DNA from: Bacillus sp. 2205SS5-2 | GTDB lineage: Bacteria; Bacillota; Bacilli; Bacillales; Bacillaceae_K | Length of the DNA stretch: 64,000 bases | Reading direction: 5' to 3' | NCBI RefSeq assembly: GCF_037024155.1 | Contig: NZ_JAYKTS010000003.1 | Coordinates: forward strand, 1-64,000 | Shown: piece by piece, positions 31,190-40,103 of the stretch | Numbering within the stretch: the stretch's first letter is position 1 | How the letters are laid out: the number at the start of each line of letters is the position of its first letter | Notes under the pieces: generated by a model | The model's database searches: none | The model's input: only the letters and a program-made list of their open reading frames with translations | What the model was told of the DNA's origin: nothing | Position numbers and translations under genes: made by a program

Positions 31190-31560
31190 AAATTTATTAA
31201 ATTCTGTGTTCGAGCTCTTCTTAGTACTATTGGGATTATTTTGATTAGTGGACTGCCGTCATTATTTGATGGAATGAAGTTAAAATATTATCGGTTATTT
31301 GCATCAGATTTTTCACATAAGTAAGCAGCTATTTCATCTTTCGGAGCTGCAGTATGAAGTTGATAGGAATATTACTTTTCAAATAATGATTTTATGGATT
31401 TATAAAAAAACGAATCTCATGATTTTTGCCTTTGTGTCTACTGGGTCCGATCGAGCAGCTTTTTGAGAGTTTTTCTGTAATTCCGATAACCATCTTCACC
31501 TACTTTTTACATTTCTAACAGCATAAGAACAAAAAGCGACAGTATCAGGGGGTAATTCAA
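31190..31560 (+). pseudogene. Possible decayed transporter permease gene
   Basis: Coding-like fragments in shifting frames lie here. One reads KFIKFCVRALLSTIGIILIS and continues through GLPSLFDGMKLKYYRLFASD to a stop near 31322. Another contains DFLWIYKKTNLMIFAFVSTG near 31390-31445, and a third IEQLFESFSVIPITIFTYF near 31450-31515. The hydrophobic pattern resembles the N-terminal half of a peptide-type ABC permease, but frames are broken several times. The rest of the 1-kb gap (31048-32047) shows no gene; a minus-strand frame at 31707-31952 is AT-rich with no binding site. Confidence 0.35.
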
Positions 31561-32059
31561 TGGATACAGTATAAATTAGAAGGTATCCCCACTTAGGTAT
31601 CAACTGAGGAATTTTAGTCGGTTCTAAAAGGCTTGAAAGCTTAAAACTGAATTTAAAAGTCAATAGACCCAAAAGATGAAAGGAAACAATATTTTATGAA
31701 TTCTCTTTAAAATTGTAGTTTTGATAAATTTAATTTTATGAATTTTTGTGTATAGATATTATCTAGATGTTTCCATAAACAGTTTATATTCAAAAATAAC
31801 GAATTTTTATTCATTTTAAAAAATAAAAACGAAAATTCAATCTGTTCAGATAATTTATATGTGTTACGGTTATTAGGTGCTAATAAGCTGTTTCGAAACA
31901 TGCAAAGTGTGTATATATTTTTCACTAGATATGAATATGAATTTTTTTTCAATATGCATGCATAGGTTCGCTACCTTTTATCCTTTACAAGAATCATAGA
32001 AAGTCTGCTTTGATTCATTCTAAACAACATACTACTAAAAAAGGAGAATGCCACATTTC

Positions 32060-33571
32060 ATGGATACTGCTACTTTAATAACATTTATTGTGTATTTAAT
32101 TGCTATGCTTGCAATCGGGGTTATTTCGTACCGGTTAACAAGTAATTTATCAGATTATGTATTAGGAGGAAGGAGTCTTGGACCAGGGGTTGCTGCTTTA
32201 AGTGCAGGAGCGTCGGATATGAGTTCTTGGCTACTATTAGGGTTACCAGGCCTTGCGTATGCAACTGGATTAGATGCTATCTGGTTATGTGCTGGTCTAA
32301 TTGTCGGTGCTTACCTCAATTGGAAGTTTGTTGCCTCAAGGTTACGTTCGTATACAGAAGTTGCGAATGATTCCATTACGGTTCCTGATTTTCTTGAGAA
32401 TCGCTTCAAAGATTCTTCTAGAGTGCTACGTATTGTGTCTGCACTAGTTATTCTTATTTTCTTCACATTTTATGTTTCTTCTGGTTTAGTTGGAGGGGCA
32501 TTATTATTCCAAGAAACTTTCAATATGACGTATAATATGGCTCTTTTTATTGGTGCGGTCGTGATTATATCTTATACGTTTTTAGGTGGGTTCTTAGCTG
32601 TAAGTTGGACCGATTTCTTTCAAGGGTTATTAATGTTTGGTGCTCTTGTGATCATTCCAATTGTAGCGATTTATGAACTAGGTGGGATTGGAAGTACGCT
32701 TGATCAAGTACGTTCAATTGATCCTTCTCTCTTAGATCCGGTTGACTCGGTAACCACATTAGGAGTAATTTCACTTTTAGCGTGGGGATTAGGATATTTT
32801 GGACAGCCTCATATCATCACCCGATTTATGGCAATTCGTTCAACCCAAGAAGTGCCAAAAGCCCGTTTTTACGGGATGACTTGGATGATTATTTCAGTAA
32901 TTGGAGCCATTGTTGTCGGAATCACAGGTGTTCCTTACTTTGCTGATGACCCGTTGATTGTTGGAGAAATCAATCAGTCAGAAAAAGTATTTATTTATTT
33001 TGCCGATGTCCTTTTTAATCCGTGGGTATCAGGCATCTTATTAGCTGCCATCCTCTCAGCTATTATGAGTACGATTGATTCACAATTACTTGTATCTTCT
33101 AGTGCTCTTGCTGAAGATTTTTATAAAGCATTATTTAGAAAAAATGCTTCTGATAAAGAATTAGTGTGGGTAGGACGTGCGGGTGTTATTGTCATATCTG
33201 TGATTGCGATCACACTTGCGTATATTGGAAACAAATCTAGCGGCGGGTCAATTCTAAACTTAGTTAGTTATGCTTGGGGTGGCTTTGGTGCTGCCTTTGG
33301 CCCGGTTATACTATTCGCTCTCTATTGGAAGAGAATGAATGGACTAGGAGCATTAGCTGGTATTATTACAGGGGCTGTAACCGTTGTGGTTTGGAAGCAA
33401 TTAACGGAGATTGAGTTCATTAAGTTCGATTTATATGAAATCGTACCTGGATTTATATTAGCATCGATTGCAATTGTGGTGTTCAGCTATATCGGAAACC
33501 ATCCGCGCAAAGCAATTATAGCAGAATTTGATGAAGCTATTGAAAATGACAATGAAACATCAATCACATAA
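32060..33571 (+). CDS. putP: Sodium/proline symporter (PutP/OpuE type)
   Basis: The 503-aa sodium:solute symporter family protein has about 13 hydrophobic segments. It carries the family motifs DYVLGGRSLGPGVAALSAGA near residue 32, ASDMSSWLLLGLPG near residue 52 and the GYFGQPHIITRFMA stretch near residue 252. It imports proline with sodium, for nutrition or osmoprotection; the position before gatCAB matches opuE of B. subtilis. ATG 32060 is 13 bases after AAAGGAGA; the ATG at 32048 touches that site. A strong terminator follows. Confidence 0.92.
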   Translation: MDTATLITFIVYLIAMLAIGVISYRLTSNLSDYVLGGRSLGPGVAALSAGASDMSSWLLLGLPGLAYATGLDAIWLCAGLIVGAYLNWKFVASRLRSYTEVANDSITVPDFLENRFKDSSRVLRIVSALVILIFFTFYVSSGLVGGALLFQETFNMTYNMALFIGAVVIISYTFLGGFLAVSWTDFFQGLLMFGALVIIPIVAIYELGGIGSTLDQVRSIDPSLLDPVDSVTTLGVISLLAWGLGYFGQPHIITRFMAIRSTQEVPKARFYGMTWMIISVIGAIVVGITGVPYFADDPLIVGEINQSEKVFIYFADVLFNPWVSGILLAAILSAIMSTIDSQLLVSSSALAEDFYKALFRKNASDKELVWVGRAGVIVISVIAITLAYIGNKSSGGSILNLVSYAWGGFGAAFGPVILFALYWKRMNGLGALAGIITGAVTVVVWKQLTEIEFIKFDLYEIVPGFILASIAIVVFSYIGNHPRKAIIAEFDEAIENDNETSIT

Positions 33572-33618
33572 AGACCCGCTTTAGACTATAAATATACGGT
33601 CTGGGCAATTTAACTGGG

Positions 33619-33656
33619 TAACCCCTATGGCGATTTCGCCATAGGGGGTTTTTATT
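33619..33656 (+). terminator. Terminator after putP
   Basis: The stem ACCCCTATGGCGA-TTT-CGCCATAGGGGGT ends with TTTTTATTTT. It lies about 50 bases after the stop. Confidence 0.9.
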
Positions 33657-33731
33657 TTAAGCGGGTTTGAAAAACATGTCGAATAAAAATTCTGAAAAAT
33701 TAGGCATAAGGTGTTTCCTTTTCGGAATCAC

Positions 33732-33773
33732 TGTTATATAATACAAATATAAAAATAAAACTGTATTATAACA
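33732..33773. promoter_or_regulatory. Paired inverted repeats over the likely aceB promoter
   Basis: TGTTATATAATACA (33732-33745) and TGTATTATAACA (33762-33773) are inverted copies of each other and each is nearly palindromic. The left one contains a TATAAT. This looks like an operator pair around a promoter, about 60-100 bases before aceB. The binding protein is not known. Confidence 0.5.
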
Positions 33774-33830
33774 AAGTAGAGCAGAGTAATAATAGAAATG
33801 AAAAAGCTAAAAAGGATGTGGGAACTGCGA

Positions 33831-35426
33831 ATGACAACACAAACGGCAGGTATTAAAGTGAACGGAAGGATGGAAGAAGGTTTTCAAGAGATTTTAACGC
33901 CGGAAGCTCTACAGTTTATTGAGCAACTTGAAAGGAGATTCGGTGTTCATCGATTAGATCTTTTACAAGCAAGACGGGAAAAACAGGAAAAGTTGAATCA
34001 AGGAGAGCAATTTACGTTTCTTTCTGAATCGGAACATATAAGAAGATGCGACTGGACGATTGCTCCTCTCCCTGAAGCATTACAAGATCGAAGAGTTGAA
34101 ATTACTGGCCCTGTCGATAGGAAAATGGTGATTAATGCACTAAATTCGGGTGCGAAAAGTTTTATGGCCTGTTTTGAAGACGCGACTTCTCCCACTTGGG
34201 AAAATGTGATAGAAGGTCAAATAAATATGAGAGACGCAGTTTGTGGTTCGATCTCATTTGGGGGGCAAAATGGGAAAAACTATGTGTTAAACAAAGAAAC
34301 GGCCATTATAAACGTTAGACCAAGGGGCTTGCATTTAGAAGAGAAACAAATTACTTTAGACGGTCACTCGATTTCTGCTAGTTTCGTAGACTTTGGTTTA
34401 TTTTTCTTCCATAATGCTGCCCGTTTAGTTCAGGAAGACCGAGGTCCTTATTTTTACTTACCTAAACTAGAAAGTCACTTAGAGGCTCGCTTATGGAATG
34501 ATGTATTCGTATATGCTCAGAAATATATTGGGATTCCGAGAGGGACCATTAAAGCAACGGTCTTAATTGAAACTCTGCCTGCTGTATTTGAAATGGATGA
34601 AATTTTATTTGAGCTTCGAGAGCATTCGGCAGGATTAAACTGTGGACGTTGGGATTATATTTTTAGTTATATAAAAAAGCTGCGTGAAAAAGAGGATGTT
34701 ATCTTGCCAGATCGTTCACAAGTGACAATGACTGTTCCTTTTATGAGAAAGTATTCGCTATTGACGATTCAAACATGTCATAAACGGTTAGCACCAGCAA
34801 TGGGTGGAATGGCCGCGCAAATTCCAGTGAAGAACGATGAAAAAAAGAATGAAGAAGCGTATAACAAGGTACGGGCAGATAAAGAGCGCGAAGCAAAAGA
34901 TGGTCATGACGGTACATGGGTGGCTCACCCAGGATTAGTTCCCGTCGCTTATGAGGCTTTTAATCGTGAAATGAGTGAACCAAATCAGATTCGAACTAAA
35001 AAACAAGAACAAGTGAAGGTGACAGCAGAAGAGCTTGTGGATGTACCACAAGGAACAATCACGGAAGAAGGCGTTCGCTTAAATATTAATGTAGGAATTC
35101 AGTATATTGCTTCATGGTTAAGCGGAAGAGGCGCTGCGCCTATCAATAATTTAATGGAAGATGCTGCAACAGCCGAGATTTCTCGTGCACAGTTATGGCA
35201 GTGGTTACGCCATCCAAAAGGTGTGTTAGAGGATGGTCGCAAGGTTTCATTGGAGCTGTACGATGAATTGCAACAGGAAGAACTAGAAAATATCCAGAAG
35301 GAAGTTGGTCAAGAGATTTATAAAAATGGTAGGTATGAGCAAGCGGTTGAATTATTTGACTCGCTCATCAAGGAAGATAAATTTGTCGATTTCTTAACTA
35401 TTCCAGGTTATAAACTTCTGCAGTAA
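33831..35426 (+). CDS. aceB: Malate synthase A
   Basis: The 531-aa protein has the malate synthase signature REHSAGLNCGRWDYIFSYIK near residue 275, ACFEDATSPTW near residue 115, and GTWVAHPGLVP near residue 360 with conserved catalytic region. It condenses glyoxylate with acetyl-CoA to malate in the glyoxylate bypass. ATG 33831 gives the family's usual N-terminus (MTTQTAGIKVNGRMEEGF); upstream in-frame ATGs at 33798 and 33816 cannot be excluded because no site is ideal. aceA follows after 163 bases. Confidence 0.95.
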   Translation: MTTQTAGIKVNGRMEEGFQEILTPEALQFIEQLERRFGVHRLDLLQARREKQEKLNQGEQFTFLSESEHIRRCDWTIAPLPEALQDRRVEITGPVDRKMVINALNSGAKSFMACFEDATSPTWENVIEGQINMRDAVCGSISFGGQNGKNYVLNKETAIINVRPRGLHLEEKQITLDGHSISASFVDFGLFFFHNAARLVQEDRGPYFYLPKLESHLEARLWNDVFVYAQKYIGIPRGTIKATVLIETLPAVFEMDEILFELREHSAGLNCGRWDYIFSYIKKLREKEDVILPDRSQVTMTVPFMRKYSLLTIQTCHKRLAPAMGGMAAQIPVKNDEKKNEEAYNKVRADKEREAKDGHDGTWVAHPGLVPVAYEAFNREMSEPNQIRTKKQEQVKVTAEELVDVPQGTITEEGVRLNINVGIQYIASWLSGRGAAPINNLMEDAATAEISRAQLWQWLRHPKGVLEDGRKVSLELYDELQQEELENIQKEVGQEIYKNGRYEQAVELFDSLIKEDKFVDFLTIPGYKLLQ

Positions 35427-35589
35427 ACAGACAGATTTCACCCAATAAGGTAAGAGGTGATGCTAACTTCGAAGAGAAAGCGAAAACCTGAAAAAAAGCA
35501 TTCCAATTCTGGGATTTGTAGAGTGGGAGTAACAACATCAGTATTTAATTGAGTCTAAAAAATATAGAAAACTAATTGGAGGAATGAAA

Positions 35590-36876
35590 ATGAGTAAACA
35601 AAATCGAGTCGACATGTTGAGAGAGAACTGGGAAATGGATCAACGCTGGGATGGTATTACACGCACATATGAAGCGGAAGAAGTGATTAAACTTCGCGGT
35701 TCAATTGATATTGAGTACACGCTAGCTCGTCGTGGAGCTGAGAAATTATGGAATCTACTTCGTGAAGAAAATTACATTAATGCGCTTGGAGCTTTAACAG
35801 GAAATCAAGCCGTTCAGCAAGTAAAAGCAGGATTAAAAGCCATCTATTTAAGTGGTTGGCAAGTAGCGGCAGATGCGAATCTTTCAGGACATATGTATCC
35901 CGATCAAAGTTTATATCCAGCCAACTCAGTTCCACATGTAGTTAAGCGTATCAACCAAGCTCTTCAGCGGGCGGATCAAGTTCAATTCGTGGAAGGTGAT
36001 GATGAACTGGATTACTTTGTACCGATTGTTGCCGATGCAGAGGCAGGATTTGGAGGACAATTAAATGTGTTTGAATTAATGAAAGGCATGATTGAATCAG
36101 GAGCAGCAGCTGTACATTTTGAGGACCAACTATCTTCTGAAAAAAAATGTGGTCATTTGGGAGGAAAAGTATTATTACCGACCCAAACGGCAGTTCGTAA
36201 TTTAATTTCGGCTCGTTTAGCGGCAGACGTGATGGGCGTACCGACCTTAATTGTTGCCCGGACTGATGCCAATGCAGCTGATTTAATTACTAGTGATGTT
36301 GATCCAGTCGATGCGGAGTTTATTACTGGTGAGCGTACGCCTGAAGGATTTTTCAGAACGAGAGCAGGCCTTAATCAAGCAATTGCGCGAGGATTAGCGT
36401 ATGCTCCGTATGCTGATTTAGTTTGGTGTGAAACGTCTGAACCGAGTCTTGAGGAAGCCCGTCGCTTTGCCGAAGCGATTCATGAAAAGTTCCCAGGTAA
36501 ATTATTAGCCTATAATTGCTCTCCATCCTTTAACTGGAAGAGAAAATTAGATGATGAAACCATCGCTAAATTCCAAGTGGAGCTTGGAGAAATGGGGTAT
36601 AAGTTCCAATTCGTTACACTAGCAGGCTTCCATGCTTTAAATCACTCTATGTTTGAGCTGGCAAGAGGCTATAAAGAGCGAGGGATGGCTGCCTACTCTG
36701 AGTTACAAGAAGCTGAATTTGGCATTGAAAAATACGGTTACACAGCGACTCGTCATCAGCGTGAAGTAGGGACAGGATATTTTGATCAAGTGTCACTCGC
36801 CATCACAGGTGGAAATTCTTCTACTACAGCATTAAAAGGATCTACTGAAGAAGAACAATTTACAAGCACAAAATAA
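35590..36876 (+). CDS. aceA: Isocitrate lyase
   Basis: The 428-aa enzyme has the isocitrate lyase signature [11 protein letters not shown] near residue 183 with the catalytic Cys, the [12 protein letters not shown] metal-binding region near residue 142, and the [11 protein letters not shown] motif near residue 313. It splits isocitrate into glyoxylate and succinate. ATG 35590 is seven bases after TTGGAGG; the ATG at 35584 is too close. With aceB it forms the complete glyoxylate bypass, allowing growth on acetate or fatty acids. Confidence 0.96.
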   Translation: MSKQNRVDMLRENWEMDQRWDGITRTYEAEEVIKLRGSIDIEYTLARRGAEKLWNLLREENYINALGALTGNQAVQQVKAGLKAIYLSGWQVAADANLSGHMYPDQSLYPANSVPHVVKRINQALQRADQVQFVEGDDELDYFVPIVADAEAGFGGQLNVFELMKGMIESGAAAVHFEDQLSSEKKCGHLGGKVLLPTQTAVRNLISARLAADVMGVPTLIVARTDANAADLITSDVDPVDAEFITGERTPEGFFRTRAGLNQAIARGLAYAPYADLVWCETSEPSLEEARRFAEAIHEKFPGKLLAYNCSPSFNWKRKLDDETIAKFQVELGEMGYKFQFVTLAGFHALNHSMFELARGYKERGMAAYSELQEAEFGIEKYGYTATRHQREVGTGYFDQVSLAITGGNSSTTALKGSTEEEQFTSTK

Positions 36877-36896
36877 TCGTAAATTGGTAAGTAGTT

Positions 36897-36942
36897 ATAT
36901 AAATTAAACCCACTGGCTTTTGCCAGTGGGTTTAATTTATAT
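36897..36942. terminator. Perfect 21-bp hairpin terminator after aceA
   Basis: ATATAAATTAAACCCACTGG and its perfect complement, with one more pair (C-G) next to the loop, flank the loop TTTT. The T content of the arms lets it work on both strands. Confidence 0.85.
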
Positions 36943-36963
36943 GACTAGCAAATAGTAAACCGT

Positions 36964-36990
36964 AGGCTCCTTTCGTATACATTGTTGTAT
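36964..36990 (-). mobile_element. Terminal fragment of a MITE
   Basis: GGCTCCTTTCGTATACATTG matches the inverted right end of M elements with one change; the rest of the element is absent. Confidence 0.5.
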
Positions 36991-37068
36991 ATGAAATTTT
37001 GTATTGATCTCGATCGAAAGTAGGCTGAAAGATACACCAAAACCTATCTTTTCCGGATTATATACTGC

Positions 37069-37096
37069 AGTTTTAGCAATATTCATTGCTAAAACT
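37069..37096. repeat. Perfect 12-bp inverted repeat just before the palindrome array
   Basis: AGTTTTAGCAAT, loop ATTC, ATTGCTAAAACT. There is no T run on the plus strand. It is four bases from the first array unit. Confidence 0.7.
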
Positions 37097-37099
37097 CCG

Positions 37100-38171
37100 T
37101 AATCAAACGATTGAATAAAGCGACTAAAGCAAGTGATATCAAGGGATACAGAAGTTCAATCAAACGTTTGATTGAAAAAAAGGGGATCGTGAGCTGGGAA
37201 AAGGAGAAAAAGCAGAGAAAAAAACCAATCAAACGATTGAATAAAGGGTGTGAAGCAAGTGATACCAAGGGATACAGAAGTTCAATCAAACGTTTGATTG
37301 AAAAAAGGAGATCGTGAACTGGGAATAGGAGAAAAAGCAGAGAAAAAAACCAATCAAACGATTGAACAAAGGGACTAAAGCAAGTCATATCAATGGATAC
37401 AGAAGTTCAATCAAACGTTTGATTGAAAAAAGGGGATCGTGAGCTGAGAAAAGGGAAAAAGCAGAAAAAAACCAATCAAACGATTGAATAAAGGGTGTGA
37501 AGCAAGTGATACCAAAAGATACAGAAGTTCAATCAAACGTTTGATTGAAAAAAAGGGGATCGTGAACTGGGAATAGGAGAAAAAGCAGAGAAAAAAAACA
37601 ATCAAACGATTGAACAAAGGGACTAAAGCAAGTGATATCAAGGGATACAGAAGTTCAATCAAACGTTTGATTGAAGAAAAGGAGATCGTGAGCTGAGAAA
37701 AGAAAAAAAGTAGTGAGAAAAACCAATCAAACGATTGAATAAAGGGTGTGAAGCAAGTGATACCAAAGGATACCGAAGTTCAATCAAACGTTTGATTGAA
37801 AAAAAGAGATCGTGAGCTGGGAAAAGAAAAAAAGTAGTGAGAAAAACCAATCAAACGATTGAATAAAGGGTGTGAATCAAGTGATACCAAAAGATACAGA
37901 AGTTCAATCAAACGTTTGATTGAAAAAAGGGGATCGTGAGCTGAGAAAAGGGAAAAAGCAGAAAAAAACCAATCAAACGATTGAATAAAGGGTGTGAAGC
38001 AAGTGATACCAAAATATACAGAAGTTCAATCAAACGTTTGATTGAAAAAAGGGGATCGTGAACTGGGAATAGGAGAAAAAGCAGAGAAAAAAACCAATCA
38101 AACGATTGAACAAAGGGACTAAAGCAAGTGATATCAAGGGATACAGAAGTTCAATCAAACGTTTGATTGAC
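37100..38171. repeat. Tandem array of nine ~125-bp units, each with two palindromes
   Basis: Site B, whose inner 20 bases are TCAATCAAACGTTTGATTGA (perfect palindrome, 22 bp with outer T/A), starts at 37155, 37281, 37406, 37528, 37654, 37779, 37903, 38025 and 38150, spaced 122-126 bases. Site A (CAATCAAACGATTGA) alternates with it at 37100, 37226, 37351, 37473, 37599, 37724, 37848, 37970 and 38095. A is CAATC-AAAC-GATTG and B is CAATC-AAACGTTT-GATTG, so both share the same half-sites with 4- or 8-base centres. The linkers are purine-rich on the plus strand and less conserved than the palindromes. Unit lengths are not multiples of three, so the frames crossing it are not genes. Confidence 0.95.
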
Positions 38172-38478
38172 ATTTGATAGTACTCTTTCTTGTTGCCAAC
38201 TATCTGAATAGATCCGAAGCAAGGTTATGCTACCTTTTTATGAATGTAAGCATTTGTGCTCCGTCACTCACAAGCAATGAAGGTGCTTGATTGAGATCGA
38301 AATTTTAAAGTAGGAAAGCCAAGTATTTTCGTATAAAAGATAAAAAGTAATAGATGAGAGGTATTTTCCATTGGAAAACCCTAGGTCCCATTAAATTCAA
38401 TTTACATTTTTGATTCTTTTTCATACAGTAGTAGAGAAGAAGTACCAAGGTTAGAATAGGGTAAAAGGAGGTTTTCTG
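38172..38478. other. Gene-free stretch after the array
   Basis: About 300 bases follow the last palindrome without an open frame, hairpin terminator or recognisable repeat, ending in the AAAGGAGG site of the next gene. Confidence 0.6.
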
Positions 38479-38925
38479 ATGTCGAAGAAAACGGTCGACG
38501 ATTATTTACAGGACGGGATTTATGGAGCAAAAGAAATCAACCCAGATGAACGGAGAAGGTATTTGGGAACGTTGCGTGAAAGAGTGGTTATTGCGCTCAC
38601 TCAAAGTCAGGTGCGTAGAAGTGGAGTATATCCAGAGGTGGAAGACCTTATGAAGCAGAATGCAGGAGCTCATCTCTATCTCAATGGAAATATGAACTAC
38701 TCGTATTTGTCGGATTATATTAAGAAATCGAATAAGCACAGCATTCAATACACAATGGTGACAAATAAGGAATATAACAGTGAGTATGGACTTGTATTTG
38801 CGCATGATTTCGCCATTGATAAGGAGGACATTTTTTTATCAGATACACCAAAATCAGTATCTGCTCCTAAAAATCAAAAAAAAATGTCCTTATTTAAAAA
38901 GCTTTTTAAAAAATCAAACGAGTAA
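38479..38925 (+). CDS. yueI: YueI family protein (DUF1694)
   Basis: The 148-aa soluble protein has the YueI features VDDYLQDGIYGAKEINPDER near residue 6 and RYLGTLRERVVIALTQSQV near residue 27. A basic tail (KKMSLFKKLFKKSNE) could touch membranes or nucleic acid. The function is unknown. The start follows AAAGGAGGTTTTCTG. It is the first gene after the palindrome array. Confidence 0.8.
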   Translation: MSKKTVDDYLQDGIYGAKEINPDERRRYLGTLRERVVIALTQSQVRRSGVYPEVEDLMKQNAGAHLYLNGNMNYSYLSDYIKKSNKHSIQYTMVTNKEYNSEYGLVFAHDFAIDKEDIFLSDTPKSVSAPKNQKKMSLFKKLFKKSNE

Positions 38926-39083
38926 CCCTTTAACTTAGAATTTAATATGATTGTACAAATGTTCGTCCAGAAGGGTGAAGTGCGTAATGCTTTAAAAACA
39001 ATATTTCCCGCGTTATGTAGAAGGTATCTCGGGTGAACTGAAAGAAGGGGACTGTATCCTTATAGGTACAGTTTTTTCTAATA

Positions 39084-39212
39084 GGTATTTTCGCAAAGTT
39101 TGTGGCTTTTTTACCGGGCAGCATTTCGTCTATTTTTGATGGGAATTAGTAGTGAAATGAAGGACTTAACCAAAAATCATATGAAATAGACACAATGCAT
39201 ACGAAATGAGCC
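39084..39212 (+). mobile_element. MITE M5, internally deleted
   Basis: The 129-bp copy runs from GGTATTTTCGCAAAGTTTGTGG to ATACGAAATGAGCC, with the core GCATTTCGTCTATTTTTGAT. It lacks the ACGGTGATATAGCTTTG part. Flanks TTCTAATA and TTCCTAAA are similar but not an exact duplication. Confidence 0.75.
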
Positions 39213-39726
39213 TTCCTAAAACAATTGAAGGGAAAGTAATTCCTTAATATGATTCCATCGTGAGTTCTATTAGAACGGGATATTACGAAGCAACATGAAG
39301 CATTTGAAGAAGTGCGGGAATAGAGTGGATATTTTTATGTTTTTTGAAAGCTCAAGTAAGATTCAGGGAAAAAGGTAGATGTGAATGTCCTCATTTTTAT
39401 AGAATTTATGGTAAGGGTTGCTCACTGGCGGTAGTCCTTTTTGTATTCACCCACCCTTCTTATATCTTTAAAAAAATATCCCATTTTTTTAAAAGGTGAA
39501 TATAATCATGGATCGATTAGCCCAGAAAGGACAGGGGCATAGTTATTAAGATTATTATATTTGTCCGAAAGATCAAATTTCTGAGAACTCACCTTTTATG
39601 ATGAATGAAACGTCATATTAAGATAGATAAAAGTAAGTCAGAGCCCATAAAAACTGGCTCATACCGTTATTGATAAGGAGGTTCTATAGTAAGTAAGCGT
39701 ACTTCCAAGCGATTTTTCGTAAAATG
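39213..39726. other. Gene-free stretch before gatC
   Basis: No gene with a binding site is visible. A stop-bounded stretch near 39549-39620 reads DYYICPKDQISENSPF, which faintly resembles the Cys region of IS1182-type transposases, but it is too short to claim. Confidence 0.3.
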
Positions 39727-39756
39727 TTGTCAGTTTCTATCGAGGTTTGATAAGAT
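39727..39756 (+). promoter_or_regulatory. Possible promoter of gatCAB
   Basis: TTGTCA (39727-39732) and TAAGAT (39751-39756) lie 18 bases apart, 45 bases before gatC. The -10 is not consensus. Confidence 0.45.
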
Positions 39757-39800
39757 GTGTTTAACATTGAGAGAGTTCCAACCATTTGGAGGTGAAGGAA

Positions 39801-40091
39801 ATGACGAGAATATCAAAAGATGAAGTAAGACATGTAGCTAACTTAGCTCGACTAGCTGTGTCTGAAGAAGAAGTAGAGAAATTCACACAACAATTAGATT
39901 CAATTATTAGCTTTGCCGAACAATTAAATGAACTTGATACGAGTAATGTGGAGCCAACATCTCATGTGATTCCTTTGAAAAATGTCTTCCGTAAAGATCA
40001 GTCTGTGAAAGGACTTGCTCGTGAAGAAGTGTTAAAGAATGCGCCGAAGCATAAGGACGGCCATATTGTTGTACCATCGATTATGGATTAA
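39801..40091 (+). CDS. gatC: Asp-tRNA(Asn)/Glu-tRNA(Gln) amidotransferase subunit C
   Basis: The 96-aa protein has the GatC pattern [20 protein letters not shown] at the N-terminus, [15 protein letters not shown] and the [13 protein letters not shown] region. GatC is the linker that ties GatA to GatB. ATG 39801 lies after GGAGGTGAAGGAA; an in-frame ATG at 39786 lies ahead of that site. It is followed by gatA after 12 bases. Confidence 0.95.
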   Translation: MTRISKDEVRHVANLARLAVSEEEVEKFTQQLDSIISFAEQLNELDTSNVEPTSHVIPLKNVFRKDQSVKGLAREEVLKNAPKHKDGHIVVPSIMD

Positions 40092-40103
40092 GGGGGAAGT
40101 ATT

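Noticed and set aside
31707-31952. 81-aa minus-strand gene
   Set aside because: Very AT-rich, composed of Asn, Lys, Phe and Leu runs, and no binding site before the ATG.
37089-37850. Repetitive protein genes on both strands across the array
   Set aside because: Unit lengths of 122, 124 and 125 bases break the frame, the frames have no binding sites, and the palindromes explain the repeated residues.
37100-38171. CRISPR array
   Set aside because: Spacer-like segments are themselves repeated in two families, units are 125 bp, and there are no cas genes or leader nearby.
39549-39620. IS1182 transposase fragment
   Set aside because: Only about 20 residues resemble the Cys region and no flanking frame continues it.
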